A stretch of DNA of 64,000 bases from Muricea muricata (taxonomy: Eukaryota > Cnidaria > Anthozoa > Malacalcyonacea > Plexauridae), in the NCBI GenBank assembly GCA_963855995.1, contig OY979718.1:38563059-38627058 (forward strand). Reading direction: 5' to 3'. The notes under the pieces are model-generated. The model searched no databases and was not told where the DNA came from. It saw only the letters and a list, made by a program, of their open reading frames with translations. The translations under genes were made by a program, and so were the position numbers. This document shows, in pieces, positions 1 through 11,690 of the stretch (its first letter is position 1; every line of letters begins with the position of its first letter).

Positions 1-621
1 ACGGCATTTTTTATGAGACTGATGTGCAAGAAGGTTTAGCCAGTTCGCAGATATGCAAGAGAAATACTTTCATGCCCAGTGCAATGTGAGGAGGAAACTG
101 GGCAACTGGGATATCAGCCTGGATGCATTCCATGTAAACTCCATGCCGAAGATACGCCAATATTTACTATTTTGTTATGCTAAATCCATACCAAAGATCT
201 TCAGTGTTGAATGCATGGAATGCAGTCTCATATCAGGCACGCAATTTTGATATCTCCTATGTATTTTCTACTCAATTTTGTTAACTTTCCAGTCTGGTGT
301 ACTAATATGGGAATGACTGAATGCAATACCATACACACAGTACTTTACTTTCTTTTGATGGGGTTTTTATCAAGTATATATTTTCAATACACTAAAATCC
401 ATTCTATACAAGAATATGTGTTGCGACCAATTTTGTCAAATTACGAATTTGTGCAACTGGGGCAACATCAAAATATCTTTGGTATGCAAATTCCATACTC
501 TGCTGCCTGGTTTTAAGCCACTCAAAAAACTCTGTAAATTTTTTACCCTTCTTAGTATATCATTATTAGAATAGAATATGATTAAACGAATAATTACAAC
601 AATGTATCATGTAAAATATAC
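1..621. other. Unassigned AT-rich sequence
   Basis: Short open frames of 65 and 101 codons occur on the plus strand, but they overlap each other, have no recognisable domain and no clear splice context. Phrases such as GCAACTGGG and variants of CCATGC/CCATAC recur, suggesting old degenerate repeat DNA. I see no gene here. Confidence 0.4.
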
Positions 622-1167
622 ATATAAAGCAGGGATGATTATAAGAAGATTTTTTCAAAACAAAAATCTTCTTAATTCTTATAATCATTATAAGAAGATT
701 TAAGACAATATAAGAAGATTTTCGACTTTGAAATAAGAATGTGACGACATCATCAATTTACATCTAACACCCTATTACCCTAACCTAACAAGGGAAATTG
801 TCACATTTAAACTAGAAATCCATTTTGAAAACTTTTTGTTTAAAAAACTTAAACACTAATGAATTGACTCTTTATTTACTATGTTTTAAAACCTAAAATG
901 TACAAGTAACAGGGGATCTTGAAGAACTATATTTTAGCCGTTGTCCACTTCCATTTTAAAATGACATATAGAAAATTAAAATGAGTTTAATACAGTACTT
1001 AAAAAATTGAGATGAAAAAGTGTTAAAATATTTTTATTTAATGTTTATTTATTAACTTTATAAGAAAATATAAGAAGAATTTTCATCCAAATTAAAATCT
1101 TCTTAAAATAATATAAGAAGATATAAGAAGAAATAATATAAGAAGATTTTGCATCCCTGATATAAAG
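622..1167. mobile_element. Non-autonomous hAT-like element with 8-bp target duplication
   Basis: The element proper runs 630-1159. It begins CAGGGATG and ends CATCCCTG, an exact terminal inverted repeat, and it is flanked on both sides by the 8-bp direct repeat ATATAAAG (622-629 and 1160-1167). An 8-bp duplication with a CAGGG terminus is the signature of the hAT superfamily. The interior is built from many copies of ATAAGAAGATT and its complement, so subterminal inverted repeats are abundant. It has no transposase frame and must have been moved in trans. Boundaries are firm because terminus and duplication agree. Confidence 0.85.
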
Positions 1168-1559
1168 CGAAGTAGTTCAAAACGTGCAACGTTTACAGCG
1201 AAATATGTCGCTCAGTTCAAGCTTGTTGCTCCCAAAAACAATCCCTAAAAGCAAAAGAGATATTCTGCTACAACAAAACATGTAAAATGAAGCATTTTAC
1301 CTTGAAGTTGAACGAGGATTTAGACAAGAAACCTGTCGAATTTCAACAGAGACTTCCGAGGTAATTTTCGCCACGAGAAAGAATTTCGACCTTCGGAAAA
1401 CTCCGGATGGTAACGAAATAATCCGAAAGCAGCGCGCACATAAGTCGACAATTTCCGAGTAACAAGAAAGACCAAGCCATAGAAGCCACCAAAGGGACAT
1501 TTTCAATAAAAACTTATCAAATATGACACATTAATTCCATCAGGTTTTAACCAGAAACG

Positions 1560-2740
1560 TACATTATTTTAACCAATTTTATTTCTAATTAACATGTTCA
1601 ATGAGGGTCTGCAGGCATGTTGATGTCTGCCGAGAGAATCGAACCAATCTCATTGGTAATTCACAGCAAAGCCTGTACCACTAGCCCACTCGTTCATGCT
1701 TGTGTAGTGGGTGGTACGCAAATTATTTACTTTAGCAAATTTTATTCTTAATTTTAAGGCAACATATTTGCAACAATATGAAGCGGGATTCGAACCAATC
1801 TAAATGGCAATTCAAACCAAAGCTCGTACTACTAGACCACTTGTTGAGGCTTGTGTAGTGTGAGGTAAATTACTGACTTTAACCATTTTTCAACCTCATT
1901 TTAATCAAGCCAAACGATTTTCAAATGTCTACAGCGAGATTTGAACAAATGTAGCTACTAATTCACACCAAAGCCTGTACCCCTAGACCACTAGTTTTTG
2001 CTTGTGTGGAGAGGGGTAAATCATTGACTTTAAACGATTTTCTACTTCATTTTAAGCAAAAACATTTGCAACTGCCTGCAGCGAGATTTGGACCAATCTA
2101 ACTGGTAATTCACACCAAAGCCACTAGACCACTCGTTCATGCTTGCATGCTGGGCGGTATATTGTTGACTTTAGCCAAATGAATTTTCAACTTAATTTTA
2201 AGCCAAAATATTTGCAACTGTCTGCAGCAAGATTTAAACAAATCTAACTGCTAATTCACACAAAATCCTGAACCACTAGACCATTACTCGTTCATGGTTG
2301 TACAGTCGGCGGTAAATTATTGACTTCAACCAATATTTTACTTCATTTTAAGCCACAATAGTTTCAACTGTTTGCACAGCCAAATTCGTACAATTCGAAC
2401 TGGTAATGTAGACCAAACCTGTACCACTAACCCACTCGTTCACGTCATCCACTTGCCCATGTAAAATATTGACTTTAACCAATATTTTACTTCATTTTAA
2501 GGCAAAATATTTGCAGCAGTCTCGCCAGTCTGCATCAAGATTTCAACCAATCTAACTGATAATTTAGACCAAAACTTGCACGACTAGGTCACTCGTTCAT
2601 ACTTGTGTAGGGCGAGGTAAATTATTGGCTTTTACTGATTTTTTAATTCATTTAAGGCAAAATATTTGCAATTACCGAGAATTGGACACGAAATATGATA
2701 CCACTAGGCCGCTACTCGTTCATGCTTGAGTATATGATGT
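1560..2740 (-). repeat. Tandem array of about eight tRNA-like ~150-bp monomers
   Basis: A block resembling the T-arm end of a tRNA in reverse (GATTCGAACCAATC and variants) recurs at about 1636, 1787, 1938, 2085, 2231, 2383, 2539 and 2679, a period of 140-156 bp. In each unit it is followed ~50 bp later by CCACTAGACCACTCGTTCATG or a variant. Read on the minus strand, a unit shows GTGGTCTAGTGG, close to the Pol III A box, then GGTTCGAATC, close to the B box, at tRNA-like spacing. The rest of each monomer is AT-rich spacer. Copies are well diverged. This looks like a tandemly amplified tRNA-derived SINE head and not functional tRNA genes. Confidence 0.7.
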
Positions 2741-2967
2741 ATTAAATTATAAACTAAAAAAGTTTTGTTCAGCCTAATCCTAACACTAACCCTAAAATAC
2801 TTCTAAAATGAAGTAAAGTACTTGTAAAATAGGGTTAGGGCTAGAATCACGGCTAGAGTTAGGGCAATTTTTAAATGGGACGACACGCGAAAGGTGTGTT
2901 CAAACTGCATAAATTACGAAAATGCATGTATTGCGTACCTAATCTGGATTAGACTTTGTTGCAGCTG

Positions 2968-3045
2968 GCCGTTGACATTGGGGGTCATAATGCATGATGC
3001 GGTGCATTCGTAATACGAAGGTGCGAGTTCGAATCCCGCTGAAGA
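2968..3045 (+). repeat. tRNA-like sequence, probably a SINE remnant
   Basis: AGTTCGAATCCCGC at 3026-3039 is a good B box and T-arm. The preceding CATTCGTAATACGAAGG (3005-3021) folds as an anticodon-like arm with 4 of 5 pairs and loop GTAATAC, giving an apparent AAT triplet after a T at position 33. The A-box half and acceptor stem are poor, so I do not call a tRNA gene. Confidence 0.4.
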
Positions 3046-3399
3046 CAACAATGTTCGTAGGTAGGGCTTATTGCAAACACGTGACTGTAGTGGGTTAAGA
3101 AAGTGAACTGTAATGTGTTTCAGGTTAAGAAAGAATCGAGACACATGACTGTGGTGTGTCAAATGTTGAGTTAGGAAAGAAGCGAGGCAATTAACTCTGC
3201 AGTGTCAAATGTCGGGTTACGAACGAGACTCATTATTCTGAAGTGTCTTTTTGTTCTTTTCAAACAAGATACTCATTTCATTGCAAGTTTGGGTCCGTTA
3301 ATTATTTCGTATTATCCTTGAGAAAAGAACAGGAGTTGCATCGTGGTTGTTTCGGAAAGAGAGTATAAAGAATATTCATGCTTTACGACCTTTATCCAA

Positions 3400-3625
3400 A
3401 GATTTAAGCAAGATTTAAACCAGACTAACCGGTATGGCATCCCACACCGTTTACCACAAGACCACTCGCTCATGGTTAGTCACGTAGTGTAAATAATTGA
3501 TTCAACCAATTTTTGTGTTCATTTAAAGCAAAAATTTTTGGAAAAGACCACAGCGAGATTTGAGCCAGACTAAGAGGTAACGCCCCCAAACCGTTTACCA
3601 TGCACTACACCATTTATTCGTGTTT
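3400..3625 (-). repeat. Two further tRNA-like monomers
   Basis: GATTTAAACCAGAC at about 3412 and GATTTGAGCCAGAC at 3557 are 145 bp apart. The first is followed by ACCACAAGACCACTCG and the second by a weaker equivalent. They match the 1.56-2.74 kb array in plan and orientation but are separated from it by ~650 bp of other sequence. Confidence 0.55.
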
Positions 3626-3926
3626 ACGAATACGTTGCAAATTATTTAACCAATTTTTAAACTTTATTTATTAAAGCCTAGTAATTCACTTTGCATTTGC
3701 AACAAACCCTTGGAGGATATGCACACCTTCGCAGGAATCACTTCACACATCTCCAAAAATTTTGAGCACCTCTCCCAAGGTCGACAGGCGACTATAGCTA
3801 GTGATAGCTCGCTATGCCGCACGCCAGCAAGGGACGCGGCAGAGAAACTTTGCGCCGTTTCGGCGGCCAAGAACGAAAACTAGGCATCTAGGTACATTTC
3901 AACGCCGTAGCTTTAGAGGCGGTGCC

Positions 3927-4405
3927 CATGGCACTATAAATAGAGATGTATTTAGAATTGAGAGAGAGATAATTCAGTGTTGGGAGTTGAGTTAGAAAGC
4001 TAAGTTTGTAAAGCTATGTAACTTTAACGCATTTATTTTCAACGCATTTATTATACGCAATTATATTGAATAAAAGACCATGGCATTATAAATAGAGATG
4101 TATTTAGAATTGAGAGAGAGATAATTTAGTGTTGGGAGTTGAGTTAGAAAGCTAAGTTTGACAGCTAAACTTATGTAACTTTAACGCATTTATTTTCAAC
4201 GCAATTATTATACACAATTATATTGAATAAAAGACCATGGCATTATAAATAGAAATGTATTTAGAATTGAGAGAGAGATAATTCAGTGTTGGGAGTTGAG
4301 TTAGAAAGCTAAGTTTGACTGCTAAAGTTATGTAACTTTAACGCATTTATTTTTAACGCATTTATTTTTAACGCATTTATGATACGCAATTATACTGAAT
4401 AAAAG
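3927..4405 (+). repeat. Three tandem copies of a ~155-bp unit with TATA-like and polyA-like motifs
   Basis: Units start with CATGGCAnTATAAATAGA at 3927, 4079 and 4236 (spacings 152 and 157 bp). Each carries TATAAATAGA near its start, a GAGAGAGATAATT run, and a GAATAAAAG motif near its end. Copies are about 90% identical by eye. A TATA box followed by a polyadenylation signal within one unit recalls the U3-R part of a retroelement LTR repeated in tandem, but no primer-binding site or coding region is visible. Tandem LTR remnants or a simple satellite are both possible. Confidence 0.7.
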
Positions 4406-6550
4406 AATTGAAAACCGATAGATACAGTCCCTTGACAGGATACGTTCGAAGGAGGTTTTGAAAAGAGGGATTCAATGAAAGCTCCATTGGCTGAAGTCAA
4501 CGTTTGGAATCGAATCCTTTGTTCGTATGAGATTAAAGCTTTGGCTTCAAGTTGCGGTCCGCTTATGAAAGGGAACGTAAAGGCTCACAACGATTTTGAA
4601 ATAATAGGAGCAGTTGAAACATACAAACCTGTCTGCTGTCTGGGCAATTAGCTAGTAACTATTGATCTCGTCTCTTTCTCATAGCACTTGGTCTGTCTTG
4701 GGGCACATATTTAGACACACAAAAATTAATAGTTGACTTGTACTACAGCTAAACTTATTTTTAATAAAACTTAGCTTTGAACTCGTATCCTTCAATATGT
4801 GATATACCGATTAATTTCTTTATTAGTTTGCATGGCGAATATCAATACCACTAAAATTTTGTTACTATCACAAAGTTTTCGATCCGTACATGCGGACATT
4901 CATCAGTGCTAAAAGAACGAAGATGCACATTCGAGCATACGGATCGATAGCTTTGCGATGATAGCTAAATTTACGCGGTTTGACCATAGTTCTGGTTGAC
5001 TATAGTTCAACTTTTTTAACTCATCATCACAACTGCCTTATTCTGAAAACAAAACCAGTTACGGTTATTGAAAATACACAGGGACAAAAGAATTTGTGAA
5101 AAAAGTATCCGCTATGGATAAACAAAGTAATACGCAGTACTAACTTATCTATGTATCGGTATCGCTTATATATGCAAAAATATGGTAACTAAAACCTAAC
5201 CATACCCGAGCTTTTATCAGAACCTTAACTTATTGGCCTAACCCTTGAGTTAGGCATAGAGTTGAGAACTAGTCAACTCAAAGGTTAGCTAAACCAGAGG
5301 TTAAGTTAGGGTTAGCTAACTCTTGCATGGGTTAGATTTAGCCAACCCTAAGTTAGAGTAAACCAACCACAAGATTACGGTTAAGGTTATAACTTATTAT
5401 AGCCAACATTAGGGGTAGGGTTAAACCTACATCGTGTGCATGAAAATTTGTTGATCTTTTTAATGTCTACGCCCCTCCCCAAGAATCATTGTTGAAACAA
5501 TGCTATAACCCTTTGCCTCCAGACCGTTATAACAACATTGAACGAGGAGGGGAGGAACAAGAACCACATGTCAAAAGGGAAGAGCCCAATAAACTGCTTG
5601 TCTCAATAATAATTTTCTGAATTTCACAATTGTCATAAAACTCGGGGATTTTCGACTTGTGGCGTGTGTGATTGAATATTTGAACAAACTAAAGTATATG
5701 ACAAAGATATTAAATTGTTTTTGCAAATGTATAGAATTCACTTAATCACACCAGCCAGAAGCCATCCCCAATTCTTACATGTGTGAACCAAGCTTTAGAT
5801 TAAGCAACGAGAAAATTGTACGATATCGAACAATTGACCAGCTGACTGCAAAACGAATTCTAATTGGTTTACATCTGGAACAAGAATCGGAGTATTTTGT
5901 ACATGAAACAAATCGGCCAATAGAATTTTTGAAGACCAACAAAAACGTATAGTTGACGTGATTAGTAAATTCAGATTAAAACAAGTAATAACTAAAGTAT
6001 TTAAACTACATATTACAAAGAAAATTGTCACCCTTCTGCAAATCTTCAATTCTGCTTCATATAGTTTTTAGAAACCCTTTTGAACGGTAACCTATATTCT
6101 CGGAGGCTCGAGTAATGCATTTTAGTATTTTTACAAAAGTGAACATAAGAAATCCGACGTTGTGATTGGTCCAATATGACGTGACATTCCTTTATATTCA
6201 CCCACAGGTGAACATAACAGTAAAAACAAGTTTAAAAAATGACGACCAGCCGCCGTTTTGAACAAATTACGAACAAAGAGATAAACAAAATCAAAATAAC
6301 TTGCGTATAAAAAATACTAACACAATTATTTTATTCGAGTAATTGTTAAATATGTTTTCAATGTTTACATACAGGAAAACGTCTGGATCGTCATTGTTGT
6401 GAGAGGGGAGAGAGTGACATAAAATGCCTTTTAGCTAAACCTGTTTACACGAAAGATCGTTAAAGATTAATGAATTTAACATAGACAGCCTAAAACGCAC
6501 AAATTACAACAATCTGTTGATACGACAGACCTAATTGTTATCTACTTAAC
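4406..6550. other. Intergenic sequence, no gene recognised
   Basis: No convincing exon is visible. Between about 5190 and 5420 there are many GTTAGG/CCTAAC words in both orientations (for example GTTAGGGTTAGCTAAC near 5308), a degenerate telomere-like or minisatellite composition also seen briefly at 770-795 and 2775-2870. An imperfect inverted repeat around TTCGATCCGTAC and its partner GTACGGATCGA-like sequence lies near 4885-4955. Confidence 0.4.
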
Positions 6551-6730
6551 AAATAGATTTCATTTTTACGTGCGTCTGTACTGTAATAGATCACAGATGA
6601 CGTCATAGCGTGTGAAGAACAAAAAAGTACGCACGAGACGCAGTCGAGTGCGTGACTTTTTATCTTCACACGCTATGGTGTCATCTGTGATCTATTACAG
6701 TACAGAAGCACAAAAAAATGAAATCTATTT
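6551..6730. mobile_element. 180-bp near-perfect foldback element
   Basis: The arms begin AAATAGATTTCATTTTT at 6551 and end with the complement ATGAAATCTATTT at 6730. They match along nearly the whole ~85-bp length, including the AGATCACAGATGACGTCATAGCGTGTGAAGA region and its complement, leaving only a short loop around GAGACGCAGTCGAG. No coding capacity. It has the form of a palindromic MITE; I could not fix a target duplication. Confidence 0.75.
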
Positions 6731-7410
6731 CTTTTATATTATAATAAAGTTGGCAAAAATCATGCGAAGACCCGCGAAATAAATTAGCTAAATTAGATCA
6801 CGCCATCAGTTGACGTCATCCGTGCGTGTGTACTTGAATAACACAGAGCTCGCGACCAATGAAAATGCAGAAGGAACACGCATTATTATATAAAAGCCGA
6901 TATATCAGAATGCGTTCGCGTGACTTGACGAAAAGAATGAGTTCGCAGACTTGACAAGTCTGTCCAAAGTTGTCAACATGCAGACTTGTTGCAAGTTGAT
7001 TGTCAAAACTTGTTATTCGTGCTGCAGGTTGTTTCAAATTGTTGATGCCAATGAAAAGTCTCATTTTAGTAGACTTGTGGCAACTTGAAATTGACAAGTT
7101 TGTAACAAGGCGATAAAATAGCGTTTTTTCCTGTGCAGAAATCAAATCGCGACATTTCCATATTATTCCATAAAACACGGCTTTACACATGGCAGAAAAC
7201 TGCGTTGAAGGTTGCAATAACAAGATAATTTTAGCAAACATAAAGACACTTGAACTTTCTTTCGGTTAGGAGATTTGTTCAATTCAGGCCTTAATATTTC
7301 ACAAACTGGACCCAAACCGTGTAAATAAAATGAAACATTTTCAAGTGCAGTCCTAGGCAGTATATATAACGTCTACCGAGCTATAACCTAATGTAAGAGC
7401 ATTTACTAGT

Positions 7411-7511
7411 TTACAACAATGAATCGACAGAAATAGGTCCAGGTTTATCAACTTTAACAGCTCCATAGATCTTGCGGACGAAGAAGAAGCAAGCGAAGAA
7501 ACCGATTGTTC
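7411..7511 (-). CDS. TM9SF2: TM9SF2-like exon 20, C terminus
   Basis: Completes Gly633 and encodes 634-665 plus TAA (7411-7413). TIGFFACFFFVRKIYGAVKV ends in the conserved K-x-D type tail, but the codon after KVD is AAA, not a stop, so 11 extra residues (KPGPISVDSLL) follow. A K-x-D tail is normally C-terminal and used in Golgi retention, so this extension would mask it. Confidence 0.93.
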
Positions 7512-8059
7512 CTGGAAGATAAAATCAAAGGTGAACTTACTCCGCCTATAATGACAAGTACAGGTAGGTACATGTGCGATATACTCATTTCGACTTTGAA
7601 CTTTAATCAGCATGTATGCATGATAGCCAAAAGTTCCGAAATCTATAAAAAGTGCATGGTAAATGGTTTGCACTGCATCTTTCAACCTAACCTATATTTT
7701 CAAACGAATCTTAGGCACCTATCATCAAATAGCTACAAGTACCAAAGTACCAACTGATATGAGTTTTGCTGCTTGGCGCAACAAAGTGGCGAATTTGGAG
7801 GAGCAAGATTGCAGACAATAAGCATGCACAATGCGCAAATAAACTTAAAAGCCTATGAGAGCTTACTCTTATGTCCCCCCCGTGCAATGTTAGTTATGAA
7901 ATGCCCACCCTTCAAAAGGTGTGGCTCACACCCTTCACATGAAGCTCACACGCAGGACGGTTGTACTTATTGACAATACTCACAATAACAAGTAATTACC
8001 ACCTTACATGGCATTGAACATGGTTCTTAGTGCAATACGTTCTTTCACTGATACGGGGG

Positions 8060-8435
8060 TTGTTCATACGAGCAGAAGTTATCTCGGTTAGTGAAAAAGC
8101 ATTTCGACAAGCTTACAAGCGAGATCTCGCCTTGTGATGAAAATAATATGAAACGTTGTATATCGGACATTGCGTTTATATCGGACAAACGTATACCCGC
8201 GTGTACCGATATCTCGCTTGTTGACAGGCGAGATATCGGTGCACGGGAAAAATTTTGTCCCATATGACACAACTTTCCCGCTTAACGGGAAAACTTTCTG
8301 TTTACACTTTACAAAACCTATGTTACAGCGGAAAACTTTACCCGCGATAAGCCGGATAACATTTCTCCATATGAACAGCACAAAATTATTTGACTTGTCG
8401 AAATTTTTTTCTAAATTCTGTCTATATGAACAGGC
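8060..8435. mobile_element. Foldback MITE in TM9SF2-like intron 19
   Basis: The ends are imperfect inverted repeats: TTGTTCATACGAGCAGAAG... at the left and ...CTGTCTATATGAACAGG at the right, with CATTTCGACAAGCTTAC pairing with a TTGTCGAAATTTTTT stretch. The centre is also self-complementary around GATATCTCGCTTGTTGACAG and CAGGCGAGATATCGG (8209-8240). No coding capacity. Outer limits are approximate. Confidence 0.6.
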
Positions 8436-8540
8436 CCTAATAATACATTCCTAGCATTTCACGGCATTTTTCTAACCGAGTTTGGGTAAGTGTTCGAAAT
8501 GGTACATGCATGTAACGTAGGTGGCAATCTATTTTCTTAC

Positions 8541-8709
8541 CTGTATAGAGAAAGAAGAGAATAACCATAATAGAAGTGTAACCAAAGTACAACACTATGC
8601 TTGTACTTCCAACTATGGTCAACTTATGGAAATAATAGATTGAATACATGAAGAGATATATCGCTGTACATGCACCAGTAAGATACGACTTCCACCACCA
8701 ATGATAATC
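8541..8709 (-). CDS. TM9SF2: TM9SF2-like exon 19
   Basis: Codons 577-632 plus one base. DYHWWWKSYLTG opens it, followed by transmembrane segments including VLYFGYTSIMVILFFLYTG. Acceptor TTTGTAG, donor GTAAG. Confidence 0.95.
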
Positions 8710-9197
8710 CTACAAATGAACACGTCTGATTAGAAAGTTGTTTTTTTATTAGTTTTTCAAGTAGTTTATAGTCAAGCTGACTATCTCACGCCTAGTTATT
8801 TAAACGACACTGCTATACGATACAACTTTAGACCCCGTTTATAACAGGATTGGCGTGGTAACGACATTGGTCAGTTTGTAGTCCATACATTTAGTCTTAC
8901 TACTTTTCCTACGATTAGTTGGTAAATTCTGTAATATTATTGCAGTTTTAGGAGTCGCACTCTTCTTGAAACTATCAAATTTGATGTCGTGTTCATGAGC
9001 ATCCTGTAGTGTAAACGGCCAGTCTTTCATATTTGCAATATGTGTTTAATTCTGTATACGGTCTAAAGTGCTGCGACCACCTTGACATAGCAACGTTTGA
9101 TGTAACTCTAAAAGGGGCATGACAAATCTTTGGCCAACTTGCATGATGAGATTGGGCACAATTTCAGTTCTAGGGTGTGTTGTGCGGAAGGTGCATA

Positions 9198-9367
9198 TAG
9201 CGCTTTCTCCGGATAGTGATTTTCTCAAACTTCCTAAACAATTTCTGTAAATCTCAAAAAAACCCATATCAAAGTTAAACATGCGAGTTCAATATGCCCG
9301 GTGTGATTACTTTTTATGTCTTTCTACAGCAAGTAGAAAAAATCACTATCCGCAGTGATTAACGCTA
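9198..9367. mobile_element. MITE with GGATAGTGATTTT terminal repeats
   Basis: The left end TAGCGCTTTCTCCGGATAGT pairs with the right end ACTATCCGCAGTGATTAACG, in intron 18 of the TM9SF2-like locus. The internal phrase GCGAGTTCAATATGCCCGG relates it to the copies near 12.1, 18.2, 19.0 and 21.3 kb. Confidence 0.6.
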
Positions 9368-9960
9368 ACAGCCTTCATACAAGGGGCCCTGGCGTATAAA
9401 AACACATGCTAGTACAGTTCATTAGTTACTGTTGAACGCAACTTCTTTACATTTACTTAATCACAAACGCCAAGATAAAATCGTGTGTGATTTGTCATAT
9501 AAAGAGAACTGTTTTCACATAACGTAAACTCGTCGGTCCGCATCTACCCTGGGTCATAGTCAATTTGTGATTTTATGTTGAGTTGGCTTAACCGTGCAGA
9601 ATATTAATAGTAATATTTCAATAGTACGGTTGAGATGCTCCGGGCGAGGAACGCTATTGGACGATTGCTTCTTTCAACCAAAAATTTATTGTCTTCACCG
9701 TGCGCAAGTGAGAATAAACAGGAACAAAAAGACAGAAGAAAGACGTTGGCCGAGTCTCCAGATCATATCTAAATCGACTTTGTCTGGGTTCAGAGCTTTC
9801 CTGCAGCCCCGCCTGAGTGCAGGCTAAGTTCAAGCGTAACCCCCTCACCCAGAGCAGCCCGCATCCGTCTCCGTTCCCAAATTCGACTGGAAGAGGACAG
9901 GATGACAAAACAAAGAAATAAACAAGTATTTTTAAATTCGATTCCTGCATCATGCCTTAC

Positions 9961-10072
9961 CTCAGCACACAAATGGAAGTAGCAAAGTAAAATACAGGTT
10001 TCTGAAACAGTTATCATCAATATTGCGGAGAAAAGCAGCAGGAAACCAAACATGTAATATATTTGATGTGAC
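9961..10072 (-). CDS. TM9SF2: TM9SF2-like exon 18
   Basis: Completes Trp539 and encodes 540-576: SHQIYYMFGFLLLFSAILMI then TVSETCILLCYFHLCAE. YYMFGFLxL and LCYFHLCAE are conserved. Donor GTAAGG. Confidence 0.95.
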
Positions 10073-10746
10073 CTTTAAAACAAAAGTGGATATTTATGAG
10101 ATTAATGGTCACTGCATGCATTTACAACAATTTACTCTATATAAGTATGGAACGATAACTTGGCCGCCATCTTCGAAGCTAAATTGACCTTTAACAGGCC
10201 TTCAAGTTGACACCATGGAGCGGTTGAGAACATTGTGCCATGTACCGAGATTTATTTGTTTCCATCTTCATTCCATTTTAAAGGAATGTTATGCTCCATG
10301 CGTGTGTAACTTAGTTTCGGCACAGTCGTTTTGAAAGAGCAAATACCTTGGGAAAATGGTACTATAAAGCTATTTACGAACGACATTTATAGTTGTTGCC
10401 GTGCCATCTTGCTTTCAACCAAACATGGTGCTTATTTCTGAAGTTATCATTACAGTATTTATATAGAGTTTACAGATATAAACCAAACTGATAGGTTTTC
10501 CATAGAAGTATTCTGACTATCAAATACCTTTCTGACACCATTCATTATTATGGGGTAGCAAAAGGCACGAAAAAGTAGACCAAATAAATCAACGTGACAC
10601 TATCCATAAGTACATAGTACAACGAAATCAACGTACTCCTACGTTATTTACTACACTGGATCATTCTTTTTTGGATGTTGTCATTCTTTTGTTGCAATGC
10701 ACTACATTTTAACATGCAAATCGTATTTAGGTTAAAAATTGCTTAC

Positions 10747-10844
10747 CAGATGCTACTGAAAACGAAGAAAAGGTGGATGAAGATACAACCAAATGGCAAG
10801 ACACCTCCCATTATTATTCCAAAAACTGTGCGACGGTAGAAGCT
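10747..10844 (-). CDS. TM9SF2: TM9SF2-like exon 17
   Basis: Codons 507-538 plus TG. It reads SFYRRTVFGIIMGGVLPFGC and then IFIHLFFVFSSI, a transmembrane segment with the conserved G-LPFG-IFI-LFF pattern. Acceptor ACTTTTAG, donor GTAAGC. Confidence 0.95.
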
Positions 10845-11323
10845 CTAAAAGTACATTCCACACTTTTTTGGTACGAGACACAGAATAAAAACCAGAACAT
10901 TAGAATACGTTTTAAGACAAAGAAAACTGTGCGCCGCTTCAAAGAATAGAATATGCTAAAATAAAATTTTAAAATTGCACGGCGGTCAACTGTACATACA
11001 CGCATGAAAATGCGCAACCTGTTCAGCGTTGATGAGAACAGCATTAAACATTGTTTTGCTACCCACATTTCTTAATGTTGTTTGTCTGGGAGAAAAGACA
11101 TTCTCTAAATTTTGAGAGCAATACATTGAACAAGTAGAACAGCGTACCATGCATCACTGTCAAAGTACCTAGTTCAAGGCATTATACAAAGGCATTATAC
11201 AAAGTACAGTAATACAGTCAATCTAAACGAGCCCATGCGAATATTGAAAATATAATATTGTCTGATTCACGCCTGTATATGAATTAAAGACACAGTTACC
11301 GTACAGGTAAATCAAATCTGGGC

Positions 11324-11556
11324 CCGGTTGTATCAAAGGCGTTTAGCTCAAACTGTGGATAAGTCAAAAATATAAAACAAGTTTGCATGTTGTATAAACA
11401 AACCAGCTAAAGTTATTTGACCTGAGACGAACAATTATATAAGAAAATAAATATCTATTCTATTAAACTCATAATTTCGGTTCCGTACTAGGTGTAAAAG
11501 TGATTTTTAAATTTCACTTACCCACCGTTTAAGCTAAACGCCTTTGATACAACCGG
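11324..11556. mobile_element. 233-bp MITE with ~40-bp terminal inverted repeats
   Basis: The left end CCGGTTGTATCAAAGGCGTT is matched exactly by AACGCCTTTGATACAACCGG at the right end, and the match continues inward with a few mismatches through AGCT-AAACTGTGGATAAG. The interior is AT-rich and non-coding. It sits in intron 16 of the TM9SF2-like locus. I could not settle the target duplication. Confidence 0.8.
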
Positions 11557-11690
11557 CAGAAGTTAAAACAGATTACTTGTGGATTATTTGTAATATACAA
11601 CTCTTTTTATTGCACCCTGGTTCACATCTATCACATCGCACTAGAGATTGCAAGCTTACAAAGTACCAGTACATCAATACAATACCCTAC

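Noticed and set aside
5190-5420. Interstitial telomere
   Set aside because: TTAGGG-like words are scattered in both orientations and not in tandem register.
6816-7241. 141-codon minus-strand frame downstream of the TM9SF2-like stop
   Set aside because: No domain recognised, and it contains repeated AACTTGT/ACAAGTT words suggesting repeat DNA; it is not part of the TM9SF2-like reading frame.
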